Below, piece after piece: positions 11,801-23,960 of a stretch of DNA of 64,000 bases. Under the pieces are notes generated by a model, which did not search any database, was not told the DNA's origin, and saw nothing but the letters and a program-made list of their open reading frames with translations. Each line of letters opens with the position of its first letter. Positions within the stretch are counted from its first letter, which is position 1. The DNA is from Archilochus colubris (Eukaryota > Chordata > Aves > Apodiformes > Trochilidae). The translations under genes and the position numbers were made by a program. The DNA is taken from NCBI GenBank assembly GCA_023079485.1, contig CM041084.1, positions 103,980,467-104,044,466 on the forward strand, read 5' to 3'.

Positions 11801-13554
11801 TGCTCCCTTGGCATGGAGTAGTTGACCAGGAGGCTAGGGCAATGCTATGCAAATGCCTGGTGCCTCCCTAGGACACTCTGGCAGAAATCTTTGCTGTCAC
11901 ATTACACTAATTAAATGAAAAAGGCAAATTATTTAATCACTGTCCTGGATGTGTCATGCAGGAGTGCTTCATACCCAGAATTTGGGCTGAAAATAAATGA
12001 ACCCAGGGACTTGATTTTCCACGGCTCAAGTTAGAAAGTTCAGGAGTAGTCTCAAAGTGTTCATGCAATTACTGAAAATCACAGAAGCCAGAGCTTGCTC
12101 ATCACCTCATGCAGCAATGTACACTGCTGCAGCCAGGTAGAAAACTGATGTAAACCACCTGACAGTGCTATAAAATGACTGCAGAAGCTGTGAGGCAACT
12201 GAGGGGTAGTATCTGTTGGTACTGCTGTAGGTGGACTTAGTCTCACATCTCTAAAAGCAGTCTGAGGATGCAGAGAAGATTATTTTTAAAGACAAAAATA
12301 AAAAAAATCAGAGAAGCTCTGGCTGTCCCAGATTTCTAGAGGTGGCAAGAAGGCTTCCCAGTGCTTGCACACTGCCACTCTGGGAGTCCATCCTTGGTTG
12401 GACATAGATCATCATCCTAAAAGGCAGACAGCAAATCTATCCAGAGGACTGGAGAGTCCTTGCATGAGAAGGAAGGGAAAGCTTGGAACAGTAAAATCTT
12501 GTTTCTAATGACAGTTCTGAGAATTAAAAAAAAAAAATAAGTGGAAAAAAAAACCCCTCCATGAAACATTGATTAGATGCCAGTTCACATGGCTGTCTTT
12601 GGCTACTATGTATTATTATTATTTCTTTTAAAGACTAATAGATCCTATTCTTGACAAGCGCAAAGCCAGGAGATGGGATCTTATCCAGTATTTTCATTTT
12701 TTAGCCCACAAGAGGCAATGATTGTATCAGAATATTATTTGTCTGCCCAAACCACTTTTACTGTGTGAACCTCTGCAGAGGACTTCCATTCTCGGGAAAA
12801 ACTGTTCAGTCAGATAAAGTGCAGAAGAAAAAACTCATAATCATCCTGGTTAAGTCAGATCAGTTAGGACAGAATCATTTTTCCTAGGCCAGATTTCCAG
12901 AGCCAACTTTTAATTCTGCGCTTGTAGTTTTTACCTGAAAACCCCTCCACACCAAGCAAGTTGGATACATTAAAAAGCCGAGTAATCAAAAAGCTGAGTC
13001 ACAGTATGAAGTGGTGGAAAGGGTAAGGTGAACCTCAAGAGAAGTCTGATGGACCAGAAATCTGGTTGAGCACATCTGACTTCCCCTTACCACATGGAAA
13101 ATAATGCCTTTTGTTGCAGGGCTTTTTAAGCAATGAAAAGTCAAATCATACACAAAGAGCTTTGAAACTCTCAGTATGGAGGTGTTTTAAGAAACATCTC
13201 TTGGGTTCAAAGCTTCCATCTCAGTTATCCTATAAATCCCTAGGGCCTTCCAGTCCAGTAAAAGTAACCCACAGAAAGATTTCTGTGTGCTCAGCTTCTC
13301 TTCTGGATGACATTAAAGCAGAAGCGGTCCCAGAAGGCAGGCACTGTCCTTAGCCTTGCACTTATCTGCTTGTACACATTTTCTCCAGCACTCAGTGTTA
13401 CCAGATCCTGACTCATAAGACTGGTTTTGCTGTTTTTATGAAGCTACCAAAGGGTGGTGGCTCCAGCATGTGTGTGAGTGTCCTGATAAGGGTATGACAG
13501 CGTGTGGGAGGCCAGGGGTGGGTAATGCCACTGGTATGTTGAGTGGGGAATTAG
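8881..13554. other. Unique noncoding DNA
   Basis: Nothing coding is recognised. A direct repeat of ten bases, 'ttgaagatta', is duplicated at 9891-9910. A 12-bp perfect palindrome 'acccatatgggt' is at 11077-11088 within an AT/CA-rich stretch. The open frame 10095-10568 is discussed under rejected items. Confidence 0.55.
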
Positions 13555-13569
13555 TTGTGTGTGTGTGTG
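13555..13569. repeat. Short (TG)n
   Basis: About seven TG units, perfect. Confidence 0.9.
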
Positions 13570-16500
13570 GAATGACCTTCCAAAACCTCTCCAAGAGAGA
13601 GGCTGAGGAGAAGGAGTAGCAGTGACAGTTCAGTCCACCCTACAAAAACTTTCCATCCTCATGAATGGAGCCATTCACCGGATTCTGCTTCCCATTTTGC
13701 TTCTGTATCTTTTTCATCTTAAAATAGAGAACTTCCTCTCGGGGGAATAACTTCTGATGTAGTGTAACCCTGGTGATGTCAGTGGAGTTACACCAAGGCT
13801 GAGGTTGATCCCCATGTCTCATTGCCAGCAGGTTTTCTGAACTCAGACCTTTGGTAGCACAACTCAGAGGCATTTGCACTGTTTCAGGCTCAGACTGGTT
13901 CTTCTAAGAGCACCATCCTGCAGAAGGGATTAAAAAATAAGAAGAACCCAAGAAAATGCTTTAGTTGTTTCTGCTCTGCAGAGTTTCAAATGGAACCACA
14001 TTTTGTGAAATTTTTCACACACATCCTCCCCCTCCCTCAAATTTCAATGTTCCCTTTTCTTCTCCCTGTTTTTGACATATTGCCACTGAGTGAAATGAAA
14101 TGAGAAATAGCCAGGGGCTTGCTCTGACATTTTCTTCCCCACCCCATCCATCCGTCCACCCAAACTCTTCTCAGTTTTAAAATTATTTTCTCTAATAGCA
14201 TGGAATGGCAAAATGGAACTGTAGGCTGTGTGTATTCGTTTACTGTAACCCACCCATTCTGCTCTTCCTTGCCACCTTTCTTATCATTCCTTCAGCATGT
14301 TTTTGGACTATCTAAAGCTGGAAAAAAAATCCTTTACTTGCAGATTCCATCCAGATTGACAGAGAGGGAAAAATCTGAGATCAAGAGCTTTATGGCCTAG
14401 TTCTGCATAATTTTAAGGGTTTTTATATAGCAGAATTGGAAAGAACCAAGAGGCACTTTCAGCACATGTTCTGAAATACCAAGAATAACAAAGCAAAGGC
14501 CTAATGAGTTCCAATGTGTATGTCTGCTGTGAGTAATGATGCTTAATCCTGCTACAAAATAATTCCTTTATATGTTCTTCTGGTTTTTTGGTTTTTTTTT
14601 TTTTTAAATGCATCATTGCTGCACTGGGGTCATAAAAATTACGAATATGCTTTCCCATGGCATGAAGCCATAGCATACTGTAAGGCATTGTGCTGGGCCA
14701 TTATACACATTCTGTAATCAGAAACAAATGTATTAACTGAGATGATGTGATGTTACATGAGAAAAGTGAAAATAGAGCAGGGAAGTGTGATAGACAGTGA
14801 CTTGGATCACAGCATCAGATCTGAACAGCCCCTTTCTCTTCAGAAATCAGAGGGTATGCCAGAAGTTGTGTTTCTAGATCCTGGTCAATGAAATAGAGTC
14901 AAACTTCTTAGAAGAGGGAGGAAATAAAACTTGAGAGCCAGGGTAGGAAAAAAAATACTGAATTTCCTGTTCAGAAAGAGAAATACTTCTATACTGGTGA
15001 GGCTGGTTCTCTGTGGTGTGCATTAACACAAGCTTGGTAATGGCCTCAGAAATGCAAAGGAGCCTCTCCCTCTACTCCTTCATCTTACCAGCTTGTTGCA
15101 GGGTCCAAATGTTGGCTGGGACACAGTGAGAACTATTGTCAAAGAAAGGGCTTCTTGTTTCTTTAGAGTTTATGTTTCTGAGACTTTGTACCAGTACTCC
15201 TATTATCATCTTAAAAATTAAACTTGACTCAGAATAAAAGAAATGGAGCAACTCATTTGTCTATTTGCTGGTGTTTATTTCCTAGGAAAAAGAAAATAAA
15301 TAAAAATTACTCTGTTTGTGACAGCTGCTTTCATTTTCAGGAGTATACCATGACTCCTCAACATCAAAGCTGGATTTTAATTTATTGACTTAACTTTGCA
15401 GTGTACAGAGCAAAAGGTCAAGTAAAATGAGACTCCTTTAGAAAAATGATAATCACTATTTAGAAGCATAGGGGCCATTTGAATGCTCTGACACTTTATT
15501 TCCAAGCCCTTTAGAAAGGCTGTAATACACTCCTAAAGCTGTGTCAGTTGTACCTTTTGAGAGATGTGCAGACTGCGCCACAGCTGCAATGTGCAGATGA
15601 GAGAAGTCTTCACCCCAGCAGCAGATCAAGTTAATCTCTTGTTGCCCAGGTGTTATAATAGTGGGCCCTAAAATCACAGCAGTGCCCAGAACATCCCACA
15701 TTCCATGCACTGATATTCCCCTCTGATGGCTGCCCATAAGCCAGGACCCTCAACATGCAAGGTTTTTCATCTGATTCAGGCAAAAGCTGCATCAGTCATT
15801 TATCTCCCTGTAAGCTACCCAAAGTAAAAAGCAGAGAAAACTTAAGCATCAAAACTTAATCATGAGGACAGTAGTTTGTAAATTATCTAGGAAGTAGATT
15901 GCTTAAACAACAGTGCTTTCTGCTTTCCTTTTTTCCTTAAAGCTGGATTTACTGGTTGAGTAGAGCCCAATGCAGAGTACCAAAAGGCCTGGATAAATAA
16001 ATCCTATCTCAAAATTATTTTAAGAATTGTCTCAGCAGTAATCTTGGAAATTATTTAGATCTACTTAAGTCTACAAGACAAACAACTGGTGCTGCTGTGA
16101 CTTCCACAGAAAACTGAGCACTCCATGTTTTCCCCTGAAATGTTAAAATAATTGATATAATTGATACAAATGGGAGAATCACACTTTAGGCATTACAAAG
16201 CCGGGCCTTTTCCTCCTACTGTCTGGATCTTGGATGAAGAATTGGTATTTTGCAATGAAAGAAAAGTTCATCAATTATTTGGCACTTTTGGACTGCACAA
16301 TACAAACATGTATTTATGAACTGCATCAATGATCCAAGTGTCACATTTGCTTCTTTCCTATTCCTGTTTCTCCCTGGTGAAACAGTATGCCTACTTCAAA
16401 CCACAAATAAGTTAGGGATTTACCATAAAGAAAATCTGAATGAAACACTTGCTGATTCCAGTTACCTTTCTCTTCACATGAACAAACCCTCCCTACTGAG

Positions 16501-17869
16501 TGAGCCATTATGCATCTGAAGCTGTTGAGACCCTCAAGCACAGCCAGTAAACCATATGCATTGCATTTGTTTGCTATAATGAAATGATTGATTTATTGGT
16601 CACAAAGTCCTCAAAAGCACTTGGTTTTATCCCCTGGGTTCTTATCAGAGAGCCCCCAGTATCAGTCAGAATCACTGCTGTCATTCACATCAATGCAATG
16701 CAACTCAAAGGGTTCCTCAGTTCTCCCTAATAGCAGAGACCCTTCCCCTACCCCCCCCTTCCCACCTTATCCCCTGCCAGGGCACAGATACCCCCTCCTT
16801 CTTCAGTCATTTACTACCAAGAATAACTGGATTTGAGGAGGAGAGCCTTCCTAATGGAGCTTGAGTGCATTTGCAGCACAATAGGTCATTTCTGGCTCAC
16901 TTGCTTTCTTTTCAGCTCATGGGACAAAAAGGGACATGCTTACACCATTTGCTTACATTGGTAGGTAAAGAAAACCTGAAATGTCGCATGAGTCACTTGC
17001 ACTCAATAATTTCTGCTTGTGTTATTTATTCACATTCAAGATATGACTTTTATTCTACATGTGACCTCCAGCAATGGAGCTGATAACAAGAACATTACTT
17101 TGGGAAAGTGAAAGGTTAAACATTAACCAGAAAAAACAGTTCTAAGACAAACATTTTGAATGTTTTTTCCTTCATATTTGGAAGTAACTTGTCACTTCCC
17201 CTCTTACCACCCTCCCTCCTCCGTATTACTATGGTGCTGCTGTAGATGGAGCTGTACTTGGCAGATGGAGCAAGCACTTGTATCACCACATGAAGGACTC
17301 CTCTCCTCTGTCTGCTGTGAATCAGACAGCTCTTTGAGCTGGATTAAAACTCTTGACTGATTAGCTTTGTATTAACAGTTTTTGGGGTTTCTTACCTCCT
17401 AAGAAATAGACTTGAGAGAATAGCCCCTCCTCACCATGCTCTAAGAGAGGTGTTTCCTCTTTTAATCCTTGGTGCACATAATGAGTGAAAAAATAAAAAT
17501 AATGATTGAGAGCTGAGGGATGGGGTGAAGGATTGTCCAAGCTTCAAAAACACTGTGAGAGCCTTAGGCACTGATTTTAGTGGGTATCTTTTTCCTTCAT
17601 GATCCACAAGCTTCATCCAGGCATAACCACTGTCCCCAACAGTTTTAAATTTAGTCTACAATGTGAGTCAGCTGGGGCAGAGGGGAGGGTGTTGTGCAGC
17701 TGTAGTGGTTAAAAAGTTTTCATATCAGCTAAGAAAGGACTGAAAAATGAAAAACAGTCTCTGCTTTCAAAACCCAGTGCCCATTTTACCCATGTATCGA
17801 TTTATCTTTTATATGTGGAGACATACTTCTTCTAACCCTGCTCTGAAATCACTGCAGCTTTTCTGCTCC
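13570..17869. other. Unique noncoding DNA
   Basis: Nothing coding is recognised. A T14 run is at 14592-14605. Around 16140-16320 the sequence is AT-rich with 'ataattgatataattgata' and a retained CpG, weakly enhancer-like. The minus-strand frame 15456-15737 has no domain that I recognise. Confidence 0.5.
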
Positions 17870-18045
17870 AAGGCAATCTCCAAATTCAGTCACAATTGTT
17901 AAAAAAAAAATAATCTGTAAATCAATTATGTTACTTCTGCTCCCACCCATTTTTGGAAGTTCACAACATGGGACACGAGCATATTGTATTCAGTAAAACA
18001 GCCTAATTGCCTGTTGTTTGGTTAATTTGGGTAGCAAAAATAAAC
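17870..18045. promoter_or_regulatory. Possible conserved noncoding element (weak)
   Basis: Dense AT-rich homeodomain-like sites occur here: 'aatcaattatgtta', 'cctaattgcctg' and 'ggttaatttggg', with one CpG in 'gacacgagc'. There is no coding frame. The call rests on composition alone. Confidence 0.18.
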
Positions 18046-18370
18046 CACCAAAACTAAAGATGAAGGAAACCACTAGGGTAAAACCAAAGCCAAACAAACA
18101 TCAACAACAACAAACTATGTGGCTGGAAAAGGGTAACTCCTGCCCCAGGAGTCATTCTGGGTGGTCGAGGCTCCGTCTCAGCCCACAGCAGGACAGAGGT
18201 CCAGGGGCACAAGGCTGCTGGACCACAGGGCAGTGAGGACATCTGCCACCCCCTTCATCTCCTCTGCCCTTCCTGTACCACTGACAACCCCTGCCAGGTC
18301 CTCCTGTTGTTCAGTCTGCCCTTCCCAGCACAAATATTGGCTCTGCTGGCAACACTTGGATCTACCCAGG

Positions 18371-18391
18371 AAAAAAAAAAAAAAAAAAAAA
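18371..18391. repeat. A21 tract
   Basis: Twenty-one uninterrupted A. There is no recognisable gene copy upstream that would make it a retrotransposed tail. Confidence 0.95.
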
Positions 18392-18519
18392 GAGCAGTAA
18401 AAAACCCATAGCAAAACAGAAGACAATCCCAGCACTTTTACTGATCTTTAATACCAAAGATTGGTAAAACCCTGCTACTTGTTCATATATCTCACTCTCT
18501 GTTCAGCCTCTGAGGACTT

Positions 18520-18790
18520 CTGGACTAACTGATGTCTCCTACAGAAGAATGACACCATGTTAAACTATGCTGCATGAGTAAGGATTTCCTTTCATCAGTT
18601 CTCTTTTTGCCAGTATTAGGTTTCAGTATTTTATTAAATGTCCTCTTGTCCTTTGCCATGAAACACGGTGAATAGAAACTTTCTATTGGGAAAGAATAGA
18701 AACTTTCTATTGGGGTCCTTTCCCTTGGGACCATGTATAATTTCATACAATATTTGCATGTCTCCCCTTTTTATGTATGTCTTCCACAAG
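18520..18790 (-). mobile_element. Ancient L2/CR1-like LINE fossil (RT C-terminus)
   Basis: Read on the minus strand, 18758-18774 gives a KRGDM block followed by an 'LYEIIHG' segment. Further on come 'KDKRTFNK...' and 'RTDERKSLL...', then a 'TW' region. In L2/CR1-clade reverse transcriptases the C-terminal part has the same order: a leader, KRGDMI, an isoleucine-rich 'Y-I-HG' stretch, then a 'R-T-R-FF' stretch close to the stop. I recognise this order rather than a high identity, so the element is old. It carries a 24-bp internal tandem duplication at 18670-18714. The clade (L2 against CR1/L3) cannot be decided by eye. Confidence 0.6.
18670..18714. repeat. Tandem duplication of a hairpin unit (24-bp period)
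   Basis: A 21-base unit starting 'gaatagaaac' is found identically at 18670-18690 and 18694-18714, separated by 'aaa'. Each copy holds a perfect inverted repeat, AATAGAAA-C-TTTCTATT (8-bp arms, 1-bp loop). The duplication lies inside the LINE fossil and repeats the RT-derived 'NRKFLF' codons on the minus strand. Confidence 0.95.
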
Positions 18791-20659
18791 GGAATCTGTC
18801 CTGGGATAACAGACTGCTCCGCCCGAGTTGCTGATGCAGCCATTGCCAGAGACTCTCAGAACTCTCCAATCACAATTTCTTCACAGAAAAATTGCAGCCA
18901 GGGTCACAGACCCATAAGACAGGTTTGGTTTAAGGCAATAGGGGCCTCAGCCTACCTCAGGGTCCCTTCCTTCAGCCCTTCCATTCTGGCCAGTGCCCCT
19001 TTGCTCATCCCTCTTTCTCAGGTCCTCCTGGAGCCCTCCTTCCTCAGACAGACAACTCCTTCCTGTTGCCTCTCTGGGATGGACTTCTTCATTTTTCCTT
19101 AGCCAGCTCCCCTGGACAGACTCTTGGTTTCTGACTGACTTGTTGCGCTGTTGAGGCTGCTTGGCCTGGATCCCAAGGTTCCTGCTTTAATCCATCCCTT
19201 CAAAGAGATTTGGATAAGTCTGGATAAGCTTCCAAGCCTCTGGGTAGTTATTCAAAGCGCAAAGCTGGGGGAAAGAGGGAGCATCCCTGAATGAGGTCAG
19301 AGGCCATCTATGTACAGTCAAACAACCTTTTCCTTTTCTGAACCAGAGATACCTCCCCAAATCCCTCACCACCTGTATGTCAAAATCTGCATTTACATTA
19401 ATAATAACACAAACGCTGGCCCGTGCATCCTGAAACAACATGCCTGGGCATTCAGATGTACAGATAGGTCAGCGTCTTGTCAGGCTGTCTGTTGCAGAAT
19501 TAAAAACTGGGATTGTTTCTTTGAGGAAAGCTTGAGTATGTTTACATACCACTTGGTATTTTAGGGGTGACTCACTACAGAAATCCCATTTGAAACCAAG
19601 AAAGATCATAGTTTTGAAACTAAATGCTCTGAAGAGGTGTGAACACAGCAACAGAGCACAAAAAAATGTGAGGCTGGATTCTCCACCCTGTGGGAGTCTT
19701 TGCTGGCTTGCAGTCTGGGTGGGGGGGTCCTCTGCTGCTGCCAGCTGCTGACTCCAGGAGCATGGGAAGGATGAAGTAGCTGTAGGAACTGGATGCAGAA
19801 GCAAATCTCTCCTGTAGCACCCGTCCTGCTCCTCACATGACATTACAGATGGACTGAGAAAGCACCATTTAGAGCTGTTTCTGCAGGTGTTTTGGGTGGC
19901 TCTGGTCTTGGTTTTAACTTGCTGGCACCTGAAGCTAGGTATTTTCACATTTTCAGCTGCCTGGAATTAGAAGCAGATTTTAGCCCCTCTGGAACCAAAA
20001 CCAGTGTTTGCTCAAATACCACAGTTACCCTAGTCCTTCCCACTAGTCCCTCAGCTTTCAAGACACGTTCATTCATGGTTTAGTTTCCTGCTCCAAACAT
20101 GTTTGCTTTGGGAAAACTGATCTTTATTTTCCGTCCAAAAGAAGCCCGGTTGTGTCCTGTCCACCAAGAGAACAATCTGGCTTAAAGCAGCTTTAAGAAA
20201 ACCACTATCTGATGTCAGTAAATCTCTGCCTATGCTATAACTGCTTTAAGTCAGGAAGCAGTGGGTGTGCTCAAAACAACACATAAAGATTTCCAGTGCC
20301 AGGAACGTGAATGTATTTTGGAAGAAAACACGGGGGGCAGTCTGTGCGGGAAGAGATGAAACCACGCGTCAGGCAGAGGAGCCTGGCAGGGCTGTAGCAC
20401 ACACGTGCCAGCTGTCTGGGGAAGCCACAGCTTCAGATGGAGAGAAGGAGGCACTGTAGAGTCCTGCCACCCAGAGCCAACAACTACTGGTTTTCTCTCT
20501 GTCTTGCAGCAGAGCAATGTGTGTTCCTCTGTCCTTTAGGAGCAGAAAGGATGCATCCGAAGACAGACTCCTACCTCATCTCTTTCGCAGGGATGAATGT
20601 TGAGAAGTTCCTGGGGGCAGGAGAGGATCTGGCCATCCATCCATGTTGCACCTTTGGAA
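18791..20659. other. Unique noncoding DNA
   Basis: Nothing coding is recognised. 20320-20420 is somewhat GC-richer with a few CpG ('gtgcggg', 'ccacgcgtc'). The minus-strand frame 19469-19948 is rejected as a gene. Confidence 0.5.
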
Positions 20660-20871
20660 AAGGTTGGAAAGCACTGGAACAGGCTGCCCAGGGGAGTGGT
20701 TGAGGTGATGATGTGATGAGTGACCATCCCTGGAGGTATTTGAAAGGCTTGTAGATGTGGTGGTTAGGGACACCACATGGATTAGTGGTGGACTTAGCAG
20801 TGCTAGGTTAAAAAGTTGGACTCAGTGCTCTTAATGGTCTTTGCCTACCAAAACAATTCTCTGATTCTATG
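20660..20871 (+). mobile_element. CR1 LINE, 3' fragment
   Basis: The segment starts inside the end of CR1 ORF2 ('gcactggaacaggctgccca' followed by 'gtggttgagg', which correspond to the W-N-LP-EVV-type codons) and goes through the 'ggtatttgaaaggc' and 'gtggtggacttagcagtgctaggtt' blocks. It ends with a decayed ATTCTCTGATTCTATGG tail. The copy is on the plus strand, 5'-truncated, and more diverged than the one at 1163-2149. Confidence 0.93.
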
Positions 20872-23019
20872 GCTCCCATGAGGACTTACCCTTATCCTTT
20901 CCTGAGCAGAATGGATCTTGCCACAGGCAAGCCTTTACATGTTGGTCATGCTTTGACCCTGTAACAACATGAAAGCCCTCAAGGAAAAGGGCAGCTATCA
21001 ATTCCATGATCTGACTGTGTGTCTTTAGAAAAGCCATTATAGCATCTGATGATGAAATAATTCCACCAAGGCCAAGAATATTTTTATCCTTAGCCCAGCA
21101 CATGTATGTTAGAAGCACATGTTAGAAGTCTTTGCTCTCTGTTAAATATATGCCTCATTATCAGCCTACTTGTTTGTATTGTTCCTAGTTTTCCTCTAAC
21201 TTACAATTCAGAAAAAAAACCCAAAACAATCAAGGAAACAAATAAACCTGAACTTTATATTCACTTTGTTACTGCAGTGCTCTTCTTCTCCAGGAGATAA
21301 AATACTTTGAGCCCCAGGGTACTTCATTTATAGGAAAGAGGATGAGTCTTCTGAGCCTACTAAAAAGGCAGAATTTTAAGCTGTGAAGACAGACAAGGCA
21401 GTATGCTACCAGTTGGTATTTTGACTCAGAATGGCAGGCACATAACCTGCATTTTTTTACTTATAACACTACTTACACAACATTCATCACAGAGTAATCC
21501 AAAGCTCCTCAGAGTAGTGCTAGCAATCTGAGCTCCAGTGGCCATACATTTTGTCTGACATCAGCCTTCCTCAATGTTTATTCTCTAACTCTTTTCATAT
21601 ATCTTTTGGGAGGAAAGCAGAAGGTACACGGTGAACTGTAGGTCCTCTGTCAACCATTGCCAGATGGAAAAAGGCAAAGACTGAAGGCCACAACAAAGAG
21701 TATTACCTTAGCTTGGAGAGCCTGTGTCCCACACTGTGTCACTGGGATGTTATGTGGTGTAAGAAAGGCTGGGGTGGCAAGAGTGAGATAGACAGCACCT
21801 TTTATTGCTCTGGGGAAATGGATGTCCCAGCAAGGTTTCTGGGTAACCCCTTAGGATAGAGCCTTTCAGACAAGAAAGCCATGATGACAAAGGCTCTGCC
21901 TTTCAGAAAGTGGATGGGAGTTGTTGGACTTATGGGAAGCCACTGGAAATCCTGGCCATAGTAAATCTATTTTTTTAAAATGTTTTAATTATCAGAATAA
22001 CCACACTTTTTGTGTGACCTTTGTACATACTTACTGTCTCTAACATGAGCTATAAAGGCTTTCAGCAAGAACCCTCTGTGCTTTCCTACTTCATATCCAG
22101 ATATGCCTGTAAGCCAAATACATAAAACCATGATGGACTCAGACAAGTCTGGTCCTAGAGCATCGTGCTGTTCCCAGAATCTCCAGGGGAAAACCGACAA
22201 ACAAAAAGACCCTTCTGGGCACAGCACCTGCTCTCTGGCCTCTATAAAGTTACTCGTTCTTTGTTGAAGTCCAACTGCCTTTCCAAAGCCAGAGAAAAAA
22301 CTGTGCCTTTAGGGACACTTATGCAACCTAAACAATCCAGCATAATTCTAGTGAGTAAAGCCATGGTGGTGGTCTGCTGCTAGGTATTCAGACAGAGTAT
22401 GTAACAACTGCAAGAGAGCAGAGCTCATGAAAGTAAGGGCAAGCAGTATGTTAAGGCACAGAAGTTAGCCTGACTAAGTCTGGCTTTTCCCGAAGAAGGA
22501 GAGCAAAGTGCTGTCCCCTGGAGCCTTCTAACATTGAAGTTTACAATAATAATGAAATCTCCATGGGCCCAAATGTTCCTCCCACACACATCTCGGGTAG
22601 GAGCTTACCACACAAGGAGTCCTGCTGAAATTAATGGGCTGTATGGGGATTACAAGATGCTGTTTGGAACAACTGAAGGTGACCTTGCAGACATCTTCCC
22701 ATTGTTGTTCTCACTCTCCATTCACTGTACCTGCTTTAAGTTTAACCATATCTCTCCATGAAGGAAATGAAGCAAAGGCTGGGAACGATATTTATATGAG
22801 GAAGCATGGTGTAAGGGCTGGAAGTATAAGCCTGGAAGACTTAAGTCTCCAGCTTTGGGTCTCCCACTAAGTCCTCCTATTATCTGGATGCACATGTCCC
22901 ATATTGGGTCCATCATCTGCCAAACAGAGCCTTTGAATTGGGCATCCCATTCAACTTAATGTCACGACCACCTGTGTAGGCCCAGAGATGTAGGGCTAGA
23001 GAGGAACCCTCCAGGATCC
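20872..23019. other. Unique noncoding DNA
   Basis: Nothing coding or repetitive is recognised. CpG content is low until about 22980, where the island begins. Confidence 0.55.
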
Positions 23020-23201
23020 CACCGCCCATGCATGGCTCGGTGCAGGCCCAGCCCCTGAAGGGGGTGATGTGGCTGTCGCTGCGAAGGAGGCTGCGAACGG
23101 CGGCGGTGCCTGCGTCATGGTCCTTTTCCTGTTTGCTTTATTCCCGGGGGTTATTTCTGGGCTGGAGCGAGGCTGCAGCGTGATGTCAGTGTGTAAACAG
23201 G

Positions 23202-23210
23202 GAGGTGAGT
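23202..23210 (+). promoter_or_regulatory. Consensus splice donor in CpG island
   Basis: The sequence GAG|GTGAGT is a full match to the U1 consensus at positions -2 to +6. It follows 'gtaaacaggg' on the plus strand. It supports, but does not prove, a plus-strand transcript starting in the island. Confidence 0.4.
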
Positions 23211-23344
23211 GTCGTCAGGGCTTGGGGGATGGAGGTGAAGGCACGTCTGGCTCCTTGGAGGGGGGAGCAGGAAAAAAAACCCTCAGCACAGATAAAGAAA
23301 CATAATGGAAATGGCAGTGGAGCCACAGAGGAGGCGGCGGAGGC

Positions 23345-23362
23345 GGGGAGGGAGGGGGGGGG
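23345..23362 (+). other. G-quadruplex-capable run
   Basis: The G runs are G4, G3 and G9 separated by single A, so four GGG tracts with one-base loops are available. It is continuous with an upstream GGCGGCGGAGGC stretch and sits inside the CpG island. Confidence 0.75.
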
Positions 23363-23960
23363 AAGAGAAAGGCTGCCATCCCCATGCAAATCGTTTGGGA
23401 AAACAGCGCACCGCCCTTCGTTAATTCCCCTGATTAAAGCCGCATTAGTTTGTAGGTGTTGGGGACAGGCAGCTGTTTTCAAGGAAGCTCTGGCTCCACA
23501 GGGTCCTTCCTCGCCGGGCAGCGGCGGCTCTATCTGGAGGTAAAATGTCATCGAGGCGCGGAGCCTGCCGACGCTTGTCCTCCTCCTGACAGGCCCTGGC
23601 CAATGTCCTGCTGCTGAGGGTCGTGGTAATTTACGTCCTTTCTGTGTACATTAACTTATCTGCAGCGGAGCTGGCGGGGCTTTTTCAGCCAGGCTGTCTC
23701 CTCCGCAGGCTGGGAGACTTTTCCTGCCTGTGGGACCCAGATCTGGGACCGGCTGCGCGCCCCTTGCCAAGTTCCTGCGCCGGACCAACAACAACAACAA
23801 GCAGCGCCGCGGAGCCGGTGGCCGCTCGCCCAGCACCACCAGCATCGATCGGCTGCACCCCCGCCAACATCATGGACCCCGTGTCACCCTGTAGCCCCCA
23901 GCACCCCGGGGAAATGAGGGAGAGGTGGATGCTGGAGGCCAGGCTCTTGGTGCTAAGCCC

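Larger units (their letters stand above)
23020..23960. promoter_or_regulatory. CpG island, candidate promoter and first exon
   Basis: By hand I count roughly 50 CpG in about 940 bases with GC near 60 percent, against almost none in the flanks; the densest parts are 23065-23210, 23400-23580 and 23700-23890. On the plus strand, 23202-23210 matches the splice-donor consensus (GAG|GTGAGT), so an exon could end at 23204. A second, weaker donor is at 24148/24149 (GGA|GTGAGT). The island also holds an octamer site ATGCAAAT (23384-23391), TAAT/ATTA sites around 23420-23450, a CCAAT box in 'ggccaatg', and a G-quadruplex motif. No TATA box stands out. CpG islands in birds usually mark promoters, so this is the likeliest transcription start in the window, but the gene and its direction are unknown and no coding frame in it is convincing. 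Confidence 0.6.

Noticed and set aside
19469..19948. 159-codon minus-strand open frame
   Set aside because: No domain recognised; several other frames in the same interval are open too.
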